DNA of 64,000 nucleotides from Arthrobacter sp. Y81 (GTDB taxonomy: Bacteria; Actinomycetota; Actinomycetes; Actinomycetales; Micrococcaceae): the NCBI RefSeq assembly GCF_002929335.1, contig NZ_PJIL01000004.1, positions 1 to 64,000 of the forward strand, given 5' to 3'. The position numbers and the translations under genes were made by a program. Positions 17,840-26,910 of this stretch are shown one piece after another (positions within the stretch are counted from its first letter, which is position 1; each line of letters opens with the position of its first letter). Below the pieces are notes generated by a model. It worked only from the letters and a program-made list of their open reading frames with translations, made no database searches and was not told the DNA's origin.

Positions 17840-18988
17840 TTATAGCTCTGCGTATATCTCGGCCAATTTTTCAGAAGCCATCTCCCACGTGTGAGAGTAA
17901 TCAGTGGGGCTGGGTTCCACATTCTTCTGCAGCACCTCCGCCGCCTTTGACAAGAGTTGGGATACGTCGTGAGTGTCCACTGCAACAACACTTGCTCCGA
18001 GCCACTCGCTGGAGTTGCCTCCCCTTCCGACTACCACCCAACAACCAGCCGCTGCGCCCTCTATGTCGACCAGGCTCTGGACTTCAACCCACGAGCCATT
18101 AAGGAGCACGCGGGAGTTGCCCATAAGATCGAGCACTTCCTCGTGTTCGACGCCACCAACCCAGACAAGGTTCGGATCGGCAGCGACGACTGCCTCAAAA
18201 TCTGCGACGTACCTAGGTGAAGACGGGCTAGGGTGTCCGGCGAACACAACACTTTGGCCCAGAGCAGTGGCAGCTCGGGCTATCTCCAGTTGTCGCTTGC
18301 GTGGCTCAATCCGGCCGACAACGCAGATATCGTGAAGACGATGGCTCCAAGTACGTCCGGGTTCCGAACTGTCGCCCGTGGACCGCCCCGCCGGCTTCCC
18401 GTTTGGGATCAACTTGCCGTTTCGGCCTTGCCATCTTGTGTCCCGGGTCAAGGAGTTACGTTCTCCTTCGGCCAGCAAAGCCACGGTATGAACCCCGTCC
18501 AGGGTGCTTCCGACAGCTCGCCAAACTGTCCCAACCGTCGGCAAGCTTCGGAGCCAAGTCGTTGCCCATTTTTGGCCATCAGACGAGGTGCGGATTTTTC
18601 TAGCCGTCCTAACCGAAAAAGCGAGAAGTTCTCTACCCGACTCTGGCAATACGCGGCCCGCCAAGGTTCGAAGGCCTTGGTTCCTTTCCGCCTTGCGCAT
18701 CTCTCTGACTGACGTCAAGTCATGATGAATGGTTGAAACAACGATCGGCCGGTCACCAGCAATGCGAACAGCAGCAAGAAAATCGAATGGCCTATCGACA
18801 TTAACAATGTGAACAATGGAGTTTGGGCGCAGAACCATCGAAACGTGAAAAGGAATGCACTGGACGTCAAACCCAGCCTGGGCAAGATTCTTGCGATACT
18901 GTTCGATTTGGAAGCCGTCTCCTCCGTTCTTCTCCAAAGCGTCCGACCGGAGTATGAAATCAATTTCATTGCGAGGCATCATTGTCAA
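17840..18988 (-). CDS. glycosyltransferase, GT4-like
   Basis: A 382-aa glycosyltransferase with a two-domain GT-B layout. The N-terminal domain has HIVNVDRPFDFLAAVR. The C-terminal domain opens with ICVVGRIEPRKRQLEIARA, which is typical of GT4 nucleotide-sugar binding, followed by VVFAGHPSPSSPRYV and an acidic VDIEGAAAG stretch in place of the usual EXXXXXXXE. No membrane segment is seen. It probably adds one sugar to the lipid-linked repeat unit on the cytoplasmic face. It overlaps the Wzy-like gene by 23 bp; internal ATGs at 18982 and 18979 reduce this. Confidence 0.78.
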   Translation of the reverse strand: MTMMPRNEIDFILRSDALEKNGGDGFQIEQYRKNLAQAGFDVQCIPFHVSMVLRPNSIVHIVNVDRPFDFLAAVRIAGDRPIVVSTIHHDLTSVREMRKAERNQGLRTLAGRVLPESGRELLAFSVRTARKIRTSSDGQKWATTWLRSLPTVGTVWRAVGSTLDGVHTVALLAEGERNSLTRDTRWQGRNGKLIPNGKPAGRSTGDSSEPGRTWSHRLHDICVVGRIEPRKRQLEIARAATALGQSVVFAGHPSPSSPRYVADFEAVVAADPNLVWVGGVEHEEVLDLMGNSRVLLNGSWVEVQSLVDIEGAAAGCWVVVGRGGNSSEWLGASVVAVDTHDVSQLLSKAAEVLQKNVEPSPTDYSHTWEMASEKLAEIYAEL

Positions 18989-20387
18989 ACTTCCTACTAT
19001 TAGCTGAACGCGATGGTGCGTGGGACTCTACAGCGATGTGATCAGGGCTACGTGTTGTAGCCAGGGCAACGGCATCGCCGTACGCAAGCATTGCCCACAT
19101 TAGAACCATGGGGCGAAGGGAGTACAAAAGATCTATGAATATTGCACCAACTAGTAGGGCAACTATTACGCCCTTCAGTGCTGGGGCCAGCGACCTTCCC
19201 CACCTCCTTATTGACCAGGCCCAGACGCCCAAGCCGATAACACCTGTCTCCACCATCATTCGAACAAAGGACCCGTCCACGGATGCACCGGCAAAGGACG
19301 GTCCGAGACCAAATAGGAAAGTCCAAGGGCTGTCAATTGAGTCTATAAGTATGTGCCACCTGAAGAAACGAACCATATCGCTCGCCTCGCCTGAACCTGT
19401 CGACGCAAATCCGCCCTCGCCAAGCAGATATGGCATGGAACCGTATGCAAGCGTGTAATACTCATTTGCATTGTTTGGCATCTCAAGGCTCGACGCTACC
19501 TGCCCTGACAATGTCCATGAGTCAACCGTCGAGGTGTCTTGAAGCCGTCCGATCACGGGATCACCAAGAGCTCCCGACGACGACGGATTCGCGGCGACGA
19601 ACATCCCGGCGCCGGCAATTAGCAGCATTCCAAGCACCACGTTCACAACGCGCTTCGGCCTCATGGTGCCAGCGGCCGGGGTCTTCCCCTTTGAAAATAC
19701 GATCGCAATTACGCTGCCGATAACGATGCCAGCAATAGAGATTCGTGAAGCGGTTAGAAACACACCCAACGCCGCGATCCCCGCGAGCGGGTAGTTCCGA
19801 CGCATTAGCCAAAAGATGGCAAGCATCGAGCAGATGGCCCCAAGTTCGTATGGTCCTGCAGTAAGTCCGGCGCCGCGTTCCACGGAAAACTTTGAGAATC
19901 CGATGTTGAAGCCGAAAACCGCTTGAGCTGCAGCTACTCCAACTTGAATCAAGGTCACAGCGCCAAGAACACGGACGAAGTAAGTTCTATGTTTGTCAGT
20001 TCCCAAACGGAGGACAAAATATGTAGCGGGAAAAACAGCCCAGTATTCGAGGGGCCGAAGACTATAAAGGATACTCGGGCCGAGGCTCACCCTTTCTCCA
20101 ATGACAGCAAAGGCCGTTGCGAGAAGACTGACCGCGACGATAGCGGTTACACCGCGACGCGGCAGCCCGCTCGTAGCCTTGCCCCAGCGGGTTAGGACGT
20201 ACACCCACAGCAAAAGGAGGAGCGCGTCCTCCAGGCGCACGGATGACCCCGCTATATTGGCTAGGGGCAATCGAGGCCCAACTAGGAGCCACGTGACCAC
20301 CAAGATCACAATATAGGGGGTCGAACGCGTAAATGGCCCTTTGGTCAAAGCCTTTGCGGATCCGATGCGGTGAGCAACTCTATCCAT
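18966..20387 (-). CDS. Wzy-like polysaccharide polymerase / O-antigen ligase family
   Basis: A 473-aa protein with ten or more hydrophobic helices and a large extracytoplasmic loop near residues 270-345. This is the layout of Wzy polymerases and O-antigen ligases. Sequence conservation in this family is low, so the call rests on topology and on neighbours (Wzx-like protein, glycosyltransferases, Wzc, initiating transferase). It would join repeat units on the outer face of the membrane. The start ATG 20387 overlaps the upstream acyltransferase by 8 bp; GTG 20426 is possible. A Gly-rich GAGLTAGPYELGA segment is typical. Confidence 0.75.
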   Translation of the reverse strand: MDRVAHRIGSAKALTKGPFTRSTPYIVILVVTWLLVGPRLPLANIAGSSVRLEDALLLLLWVYVLTRWGKATSGLPRRGVTAIVAVSLLATAFAVIGERVSLGPSILYSLRPLEYWAVFPATYFVLRLGTDKHRTYFVRVLGAVTLIQVGVAAAQAVFGFNIGFSKFSVERGAGLTAGPYELGAICSMLAIFWLMRRNYPLAGIAALGVFLTASRISIAGIVIGSVIAIVFSKGKTPAAGTMRPKRVVNVVLGMLLIAGAGMFVAANPSSSGALGDPVIGRLQDTSTVDSWTLSGQVASSLEMPNNANEYYTLAYGSMPYLLGEGGFASTGSGEASDMVRFFRWHILIDSIDSPWTFLFGLGPSFAGASVDGSFVRMMVETGVIGLGVWAWSIRRWGRSLAPALKGVIVALLVGAIFIDLLYSLRPMVLMWAMLAYGDAVALATTRSPDHIAVESHAPSRSANSRKFDNDASQ

Positions 20388-21117
20388 CTGCGGGTTGTGC
20401 CTGAACAGGCCGTTGCGTCGAGCCACTCAGTGCTTTTCCGGGCACTCCAACGATGGTGGAATTGGCAGGAAAACTCTTGGTCACTACGCTCCCCGCCCCC
20501 ACAACGCAACCGGCGCCCAGAGTCACGCCGTCAACGATGGTCACTCTGTGGCCGATCCATGAACCGTTGCCCACAGTGACTCCCTTACGCATCACCTCAG
20601 AGTGGCTTACTCCTTCGGGGCCCATCTGATGGTTCTCAGCAATTACAGTAAATCCGGCACCAATCTGGCAGTCGGCTCCGATTGCGACAGGACCGCCAAC
20701 GCCAAGAACCGCTCCGGGCCCGATATAGGTATTTTCGCCTATCTCTAGACCCGCCCCTGGATTTGCCGGGCTAGACGAGCATTGAATCCAAGTATTTTCG
20801 CGGATTGTGCAACCGCTGCCGATGCTAATCCCATCTTTGGAGAAGGCGTTGATATTCGTATTTGCGCCAATAAACACGGAACTACCCATCCGGATAGACG
20901 ATGCGTAACTAATGGTGACGCGACGACCCAAGAATACAGGGAACCCTGCGGTGGCAAAACGACCACGGAATAATACGCCTCGAACTAGGGGGAAGAAGCC
21001 CTTACGTGCATACCATCCGATGAGGACAGAAGTGGAAACGTTAGGATCGGGCGAATAGTTCGGGCGAATTCTTCGAATTATTATTGTCATCAAATTATCA
21101 ATCATTGGCCGTCCCAT
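20380..21117 (-). CDS. hexapeptide-repeat acyltransferase
   Basis: A 245-aa acyltransferase with a long left-handed beta-helix (MGSSVFIGANTNINAFSKDG, IGENTYIGPGAVLGVGG, LGAGCVVGAGSVVTKSFPAN) closing with STIVGVPGKA. It resembles colanic-acid-type O-acetyltransferases, with His in AENHQMG as a possible catalytic residue. It probably O-acetylates a sugar of the exopolysaccharide. ATGs at 21117, 21105 and 21090 are all possible; 21105 has a weak GGGACGG upstream. It overlaps the Wzx-like gene upstream and the Wzy-like gene downstream, so the run is one operon. Confidence 0.8.
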   Translation of the reverse strand: MGRPMIDNLMTIIIRRIRPNYSPDPNVSTSVLIGWYARKGFFPLVRGVLFRGRFATAGFPVFLGRRVTISYASSIRMGSSVFIGANTNINAFSKDGISIGSGCTIRENTWIQCSSSPANPGAGLEIGENTYIGPGAVLGVGGPVAIGADCQIGAGFTVIAENHQMGPEGVSHSEVMRKGVTVGNGSWIGHRVTIVDGVTLGAGCVVGAGSVVTKSFPANSTIVGVPGKALSGSTQRPVQAQPADG

Positions 21118-22351
21118 TCGTTGAAAAGTATTGAATCAGAATTATTGCCAGTCCGACGCCCTGAGCCGCAATCAATCCGAAGCTGATCGCAATAACACTT
21201 GATCCAAGGAATGTTCCAAGGACGAAGCAACCGAGAATTAGAACAGTCAGAATCGACAGTCCTGGCCATAGGGATGCCTTCCGGCGTTGCGCATTAATCG
21301 CTGACAAACACACAAAAGTGAAAGCTAGTCCCCCAGCAGCAGCCAAGAGCGGGAAGGCAAGCGCTGAGGCACTAAAATCGGTTCCGAATACAATCGGCGT
21401 AAGATACCATCCGGCAGCCCCGCATAATACTGTCAATAGACTCGCGATTCCCAGAATGATCATCAGAGTCTTGCCTCGCCCGCGTTTGGCAACGAGGCCG
21501 ATCACTCGACCTTCGAGCACCGTGGCAGCGATTAGCACGGCCGAAAAGCCAAGTTTTGCAACCGCATAATGGCCGAGGACATCCGTGGAGGTTAGCATGC
21601 CGAAAATAATTACGTCGAGGTTGCCGCTCAGCAGGGGGATCACCGACGCAGGCCCATTCCTGAAGCTGGCCTTCAGCAGAGCCGATTCCGTGTCAGGGCG
21701 TCTCCGGCGATCTCGGCGTCGAACCTTGCTTCTGTCGTTCAGATGCCACTGCCACGCGGTGACTAGGCGTGCCGCCTGCGCTCCGATAGCAGTGAATATC
21801 GCCACAGCCAAGCTAAAGCGCTGAAAGAGGAACGCACCCAATGTGACCGCAAATTCCAGAACGGCGGGCATGGAAGCCGCAATCCCAATCCTGGCTCGTA
21901 ACTGCCCATGATTAGCATTGGCGAACTCAATCTGGTTCATCACAAAACTGGGTGCCAGCAGGACAGTGCCTACGATCGACCAAAATATCAGGGGTGAAAA
22001 CGAAGTCGCTGCGACCCAGGACAATGGCAAAATTACAATAGTTGCCGCCAGGACGGAGACCAGCCCCATCCTGATGTAGCTCATGGAGAACCGGGAGTCT
22101 CCTACGAACCCGACTTGATAGCAGGCATATCTCACGCCGAGCGCCGCAGCCACCCCAATTGTCGTCAGTGAAGACTGAAAATAAGCGAACTCACCGCGGC
22201 CAGACGGTCCAAGGATCTGAGCTCTGAGAGGGGCCAGGAGAAAAGGCAACACGGCTGATACGCCTACAACAAGGACGAGCAGCGAGTCACGACCGAGACC
22301 TCCACGGCCCCTCCTGATCGTTCTTCGAGAGGCTTCGCTTCTTACGGTCAT
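21098..22351 (-). CDS. Wzx-like polysaccharide flippase
   Basis: A 417-aa membrane protein with about 12 helices and a basic cytoplasmic loop near residue 200 (RSKVRRRDRRRR). An N-terminal LRAQILGPSGRGEFAYFQS motif is typical of the MOP/PST exporter superfamily, where 'LGPxxrGxfa' is common. It would flip the lipid-linked repeat unit to the outside for the Wzy-like polymerase. The start overlaps the stop of the GT2 gene by 4 bp. It is encoded inside the minus-strand exopolysaccharide operon. Confidence 0.82.
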   Translation of the reverse strand: MTVRSEASRRTIRRGRGGLGRDSLLVLVVGVSAVLPFLLAPLRAQILGPSGRGEFAYFQSSLTTIGVAAALGVRYACYQVGFVGDSRFSMSYIRMGLVSVLAATIVILPLSWVAATSFSPLIFWSIVGTVLLAPSFVMNQIEFANANHGQLRARIGIAASMPAVLEFAVTLGAFLFQRFSLAVAIFTAIGAQAARLVTAWQWHLNDRSKVRRRDRRRRPDTESALLKASFRNGPASVIPLLSGNLDVIIFGMLTSTDVLGHYAVAKLGFSAVLIAATVLEGRVIGLVAKRGRGKTLMIILGIASLLTVLCGAAGWYLTPIVFGTDFSASALAFPLLAAAGGLAFTFVCLSAINAQRRKASLWPGLSILTVLILGCFVLGTFLGSSVIAISFGLIAAQGVGLAIILIQYFSTNGTAND

Positions 22352-23295
22352 GACCGCGAAGAAAGCTTCAGCCGACGCGCGAAGTCTCCTGCTGCCTGAC
22401 TTAGGGTGAACTTTGCCGACACGGCGGCCCGAGCCAGTGCCCTGTCGGCCCAGCTTCGGCTCATGTTTTTCGCGTAGTAAAGGAACAAAGCGTCATGAAA
22501 AGCCTTGTTGGACGTACGGCCACGCGGCCAACCACTGGAAACACCCTTCAAATGCAGCGATGCTGGCCAGTCAATAATGACCACCTGATATCCCTCGTCA
22601 GCGGCGTCTTTGCAGAGCTGCAAGTCCTCACCGTACATCCAGTATTCCAAGTCGAAGATAGGCTGCGTGGAAGGCCGAAATTGCGGATTCACAAGCATAA
22701 GTGCACCTGTGGTCGCCTCAATAACTGAGTGACCCGGGGACTTCTGTCCGGGCAGCCCTGATTCCAGGTCGTCAATTGTCGTGGCGTTGTACCGAAAGCG
22801 TTTCGGTACAAGTTTTCCGACAGCCGAGTACAAGAGAGAAGACCCGAAGCGTGGGAGTTTACGTACGCTGGCTGAGTCCAACTGTCCGTCTGCTCGAACC
22901 AGAGGCGCCGTTACTACGCCTATCAGCGGGTCCGAGTTGAGAGTGTCGAGCATTTTCTCGACAGTGCCGGCGCTCAACACCGCATCCGGGTTTAGGCAAA
23001 GTGTTGGCAACTCCCCGTCACTGAGACCCTGGCACGCCCCAAAAATGCCTTGTCCGAAGCCAACGTTGTCGGCCCTGATTATGGTTACAGTCAAGTCCGG
23101 GCATGTGGCCGACACGGCCTCTACCCTCGCCACCGTGTCGTCTCCACTGCCATTGTCATGGACGACTACTTGCTCGATCCATTCGCTCTGCTCCGCCAGA
23201 TTCCGGAGGAGAGGTTCGACCGTCGCTTCGTTGTTGAACGTAACGCAAACTATGTTTACTTTGGACCAAAACAATTTTGTCGTCATGCGAGTCAC
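22348..23295 (-). CDS. GT2-family glycosyltransferase
   Basis: A 315-aa GT-A enzyme like rhamnosyltransferases. The N-terminus has IVCVTFNNEATVEPLLRNL and VVVHDNGSGDDTV, with a donor-site motif at LCLNPDAVLS in place of DxD. A later WMYGEDLQLCKDAADEGYQV stretch is the acceptor/base region (ED) typical of GT2. The cytoplasmic enzyme probably adds rhamnose or a related sugar to the growing lipid-linked unit. It is first in the minus-strand operon, so its promoter should lie in the 446-bp gap before the Wzc gene. ATG 23286 is an alternative start. Confidence 0.85.
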   Translation of the reverse strand: MTRMTTKLFWSKVNIVCVTFNNEATVEPLLRNLAEQSEWIEQVVVHDNGSGDDTVARVEAVSATCPDLTVTIIRADNVGFGQGIFGACQGLSDGELPTLCLNPDAVLSAGTVEKMLDTLNSDPLIGVVTAPLVRADGQLDSASVRKLPRFGSSLLYSAVGKLVPKRFRYNATTIDDLESGLPGQKSPGHSVIEATTGALMLVNPQFRPSTQPIFDLEYWMYGEDLQLCKDAADEGYQVVIIDWPASLHLKGVSSGWPRGRTSNKAFHDALFLYYAKNMSRSWADRALARAAVSAKFTLSQAAGDFARRLKLSSRS

Positions 23296-23741
23296 CCAAA
23301 CCTTGTGAGGAGTTTAGTACCCCTCAGATATTTAGGTGCGCCGCTGCAGCAACACCGATGCCTGAGACTGCAGCGACTCATCATCGGGGTACAGATACGA
23401 TTAAAACACGCTTGACGGCGACCTCGTTCCTTCGGTTTGTAACATGAGCAGCGGACTGGCCGACGCAGCCGAAACCTGCAAATGATCAATCGTCAGTTCA
23501 CGACGGCATGAACCGCCTCGAGTTTGAAATAACAGAAGCCCTCGGGTTCACTTGCACTCAAAGAACCCAGGACCCCTACAGGATTACTGGCATCCGAGTC
23601 CAGCGGAGTCGCCCGACATTTCCGGAAGCTTCCAGTATGTACTCCGGGGACTGATATCTTTGAAAAGTCTAGCGTGTGGAGACCGCACGCATCTGCAGGG
23701 GTACTTCCCCGATGTCACAGAAAACTTGAGAGGTATTGATC
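23296..23741. other. 446-bp divergent intergenic region of the EPS island
   Basis: This lies between the minus-strand GT2 operon and the plus-strand Wzc gene, and should hold both promoters. No ORF with coding character is seen. GAGAGG at 23728-23733 is the ribosome-binding site of the Wzc gene. No clear palindromic operator stands out. Confidence 0.5.
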
Positions 23742-25211
23742 TTGGAGCTGAGCGGCTATTTGATGGTCCTCCGTCGCAACTGGATTCTGATCACAGCCTC
23801 CATGTTGCTCGGACTGTTGGTGGGCGGGGCGGTGTCCCTCTCAATCGGAGCTACGTATACTGCAAAGACGCAACTGTTCGTGGCCATTCAAAGCTCTGGT
23901 TCCGTCTCGGAACTTCAGCAGGGAAACACGTTCAGCCAAGCAAGAGTCCAGTCGTACGTGAAGACGGCCAAGACACCCGCTGTGATTCAGCCAGCGCTGG
24001 ACAGTCTCGGACTAAGCCAGTCGCCCGAAAAAATGGCCGCAAAAATTGAAGCTACTGCTGACCTGAACACGGTGTTAATTAACATATCGGTCGAGGATGA
24101 GTCGCCAGTCCAGGCGGCAGCCATTGCGCAGGCCATTGCGGATAGCCTCATCAAAGTCGTGGACAGACTCGAAACGCCGTCTCAAAGCGGTACTTCTCCG
24201 GTGCGGCTTTCAGTTATCACACCGGCAACTGCGCCGAACGCCCCGTCCTCGCCAAACATCAAGCTGAATATTCTGCTTGGCCTCGTGGTGGGACTCGGAC
24301 TCGGCATCGGCGCGTCCATACTCCGAACGGTGCTGGACACAAAGGTTCGGGGAGAAACCGAACTAAGGCGAATCACCGATGCCGCAATTCTCGGCGGTAT
24401 CGCGTTTGATTCCGATGCCACAAAGAAACCCCTGCTGACGCAGGTCCCCCCGCAAAGCCCACGCGCTGAGTCCTTCCGGCAAATCCGAACGAACCTCCAA
24501 TTTTCGCATGTAAGTCATCAGTCAAAGACAGTCCTGGTAACTTCATCGCTGCCGGGAGAGGGTAAGAGCACTACTGCGATAAACATGGCTATGGCGCTTG
24601 CCCAATCAGGACAACGTGTCGCTTTGGTTGATGCTGACCTGCGGCGGCCAATGGTCGGGGAATACCTGGGCTTGGAGCGCAACTCGGGTCTGACGACCGT
24701 CCTAGTTGGGAATGCAAGTCTTGATGAGGTCACCCAGCCGTGGGGGCAGGACGCCCTCTACGTCCTTACATCTGGTCAAATTCCGCCCAATCCCAGTGAG
24801 CTGCTTGGATCAGATTCCATGAAAGCGCTCGTTGGAAGACTGGAGGAGCAGTTCGACGCCGTCGTGATCGACGCACCCCCGCTTCTCCCGGTCACCGATG
24901 CCGCGGTTCTAGCCCAAATCGTCGGCGGCGTCGTATTGGTCGTAGGTAGTCAGCAGGTTAAGACGACAGACATTGAGAAGTCTCTCTCCGCACTAATGAT
25001 GGTTGACGCCGATCTAATCGGGATCGTCTTGAACAAGCTGCCTTCCAAGGGGCCGGACGCCTACGCGTATACCACCTATGCGTATGGGCCGACGCCAATC
25101 GAACGTGAAAAAAAGACGCGTTCGCGGTCGCTTCCATCAGAGATGACTAGCGATAGCAAGTTCGATCAAGTGATCTTTGGCCAGTTGGATCAGGAGCAAA
25201 CGCACAAATAG
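23742..25211 (+). CDS. Wzz/Wzc-type chain-length regulator and tyrosine kinase
   Basis: A fused polysaccharide co-polymerase and BY-kinase of 489 aa. The Wzz part has membrane helices at about 16-36 and 174-195 around an extracytoplasmic segment. The kinase has Walker A (SSLPGEGKSTT, 268-278), Walker A' (VALVDADLRRP) and Walker B (VVIDAPPL). A short tyrosine cluster (YAYTTYAY) near residue 450 is the likely autophosphorylation site. TTG 23742 is chosen because GAGAGG lies exactly 8 nt upstream and gives the family's usual MELxxYLxVLRRNW opening. It controls chain length and export with the Wzx- and Wzy-like proteins. Confidence 0.9.
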   Translation: MELSGYLMVLRRNWILITASMLLGLLVGGAVSLSIGATYTAKTQLFVAIQSSGSVSELQQGNTFSQARVQSYVKTAKTPAVIQPALDSLGLSQSPEKMAAKIEATADLNTVLINISVEDESPVQAAAIAQAIADSLIKVVDRLETPSQSGTSPVRLSVITPATAPNAPSSPNIKLNILLGLVVGLGLGIGASILRTVLDTKVRGETELRRITDAAILGGIAFDSDATKKPLLTQVPPQSPRAESFRQIRTNLQFSHVSHQSKTVLVTSSLPGEGKSTTAINMAMALAQSGQRVALVDADLRRPMVGEYLGLERNSGLTTVLVGNASLDEVTQPWGQDALYVLTSGQIPPNPSELLGSDSMKALVGRLEEQFDAVVIDAPPLLPVTDAAVLAQIVGGVVLVVGSQQVKTTDIEKSLSALMMVDADLIGIVLNKLPSKGPDAYAYTTYAYGPTPIEREKKTRSRSLPSEMTSDSKFDQVIFGQLDQEQTHK

Positions 25212-25337
25212 GTCTATGCGACCGTTGCGTCGCTGTTTTCGTCGTGATTGGTAGCTCGAAGTCCGCGAGTTCGAGGATGTCGACAAACCCCAATCGCAGT
25301 GAATTGTTACTTCATATGCAACGAAATTCCTGGTCCG

Positions 25338-25360
25338 GAGTAAAGGCGTCACCTTTACTC
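25338..25360 (+). terminator. 9-bp hairpin between the Wzc and initiating-transferase genes
   Basis: GAGTAAAGG (25338-25346) and CCTTTACTC (25352-25360) pair perfectly around a 5-nt loop. No T-run follows, so it may be a weak terminator, a processing site or an attenuator within the operon. Confidence 0.45.
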
Positions 25361-25436
25361 GATTGAGACGCGCACACACTAAGATCTCGAATGCCCAGTC
25401 GAATATATTAGGGACCCTAAGGGGAAAGGACCCTTC

Positions 25437-26873
25437 ATGACCACCTACGCTGATTGGCGTACAAAGTACCGCGTACGCCTCTGCTGGATTGATGCATTTG
25501 TGGTGATCTGGGCGGCAAGCGGCGCCTACTTCATCCGTTTTCGTATGGACGGGACCACAGCGTCGACTCAAGACTCCACGAGCTATGCAGTTCTGACCGT
25601 GTTGCTCATTTTGGCGTGGTGGTTGTTTCTGAGTGCGTGGGGCAGTCGTGACCCTAAGATCCTCGGCGCTGGCACAGAGGAATACAAGAGCGTTTTCGCT
25701 GCTTCGCTCTGGCTATTCGGACTCGTGGCGATACTCTCGTATGCCTTTCAGTTTGAGACCGCTCGTGGCTACGTTGGGTTGGCACTGCCGGCGGGAGTCC
25801 TCGGTCTCCTAATTGCCCGATGGGTGGTTCGGCAACTGCTTTGTGCTGAGCGTTCCCAGGGTCGCAGCAATTCGCGAGTAATGATCATCGGAGGTCCCCT
25901 TTCGGCCGAGCATTTGGTCCGATCGTTTGTGAGCCACCCTCAGGCTGGATACCAACCAGTAGCTGGCTACCTCGTTGGAGTCCCCGATGGGGCACTCGCC
26001 GAAGACATAACTATTCCCGTAATCGGACATGAACAAGACCTTCAGAAGATTCTGAACGCCATCCAAAAATGCCAAGCCGATACGGTGGCCATCTCATCTG
26101 GTGCCCAGCTCGCCCCAGAGCAACTTCGGCTGCTTGGTTGGGAGTTGGCTGCCAAAGGAATAGGGATGATTCTTGCGCCTGCCCTAACAGATGTAGCCGG
26201 GCCCAGGATCCACACACAGCCCGTGGCAGGTCTCCCATTGATTCACGTATCCACCCCGAAGCTAACGGGCGGAAAACGCGTCGCAAAACGGCTGTTTGAC
26301 GTAGTAGGGGCAGTCCTGCTCATCGCTTTCAGCTCGCCAATGCTAATTATTATCGCCGTGCTCGTGAAGGCCACAAGCCCTGGGCCGATATTTTACGCGC
26401 AGAGCCGGATTGGGAAGGACGGAACACCTTTCCATATGATCAAATTTAGGTCCATGAAACAAAATGCGGATGCGGAACTTCAGCGTTTACTGGAAGCCCA
26501 GGGTACAGCCGGAAAGCCTTTGTTCAAGGTCGAAAACGATCCTCGCATTACAGCGATTGGGAAAATTCTGCGGAAGTACTCGTTGGATGAACTCCCGCAA
26601 CTGTTCAACGTCCTCATGGGTACCATGAGCTTGGTCGGGCCGCGTCCGCAACGCGAGGGTGAAGTGGCCCTATATGACCATGCCGCCCACCGCAGGCTCT
26701 ACGTTAGCCCTGGAATGAGTGGCCTCTGGCAGGTTAGCGGTAGATCCAACCTGTCATGGGAACAGTCGATACGCATAGATCTCTACTACGTTGAGAACTG
26801 GTCATTGACACAAGACATAGTCATTCTGCTCAAGACCTTTCGAGCAGTATTCGGTAGCCACGGCGCCGTTTAG
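25437..26873 (+). CDS. polyprenyl-phosphate glycosylphosphotransferase (initiating enzyme)
   Basis: A 478-aa WbaP-like enzyme that starts repeat-unit synthesis by placing a sugar phosphate on undecaprenyl phosphate. Four N-terminal helices (about 17-120) are followed by a CoA-binding-like domain (RVMIIGGPLSAEHLV). A further helix at about 292-312 leads into the catalytic bacterial transferase domain, with KFRSMKQNAD, KYSLDELPQLFNVLMG and SLVGPRPQ. ATG 25437 follows GGAAAGGA. It is 225 bp after the Wzc gene and 37 bp before the DUF4012 gene, probably in one operon. Confidence 0.9.
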   Translation: MTTYADWRTKYRVRLCWIDAFVVIWAASGAYFIRFRMDGTTASTQDSTSYAVLTVLLILAWWLFLSAWGSRDPKILGAGTEEYKSVFAASLWLFGLVAILSYAFQFETARGYVGLALPAGVLGLLIARWVVRQLLCAERSQGRSNSRVMIIGGPLSAEHLVRSFVSHPQAGYQPVAGYLVGVPDGALAEDITIPVIGHEQDLQKILNAIQKCQADTVAISSGAQLAPEQLRLLGWELAAKGIGMILAPALTDVAGPRIHTQPVAGLPLIHVSTPKLTGGKRVAKRLFDVVGAVLLIAFSSPMLIIIAVLVKATSPGPIFYAQSRIGKDGTPFHMIKFRSMKQNADAELQRLLEAQGTAGKPLFKVENDPRITAIGKILRKYSLDELPQLFNVLMGTMSLVGPRPQREGEVALYDHAAHRRLYVSPGMSGLWQVSGRSNLSWEQSIRIDLYYVENWSLTQDIVILLKTFRAVFGSHGAV

Positions 26874-26910
26874 ACACGCAGCAATCCGAAAACTGGCGTA
26901 GGAGACCCTT

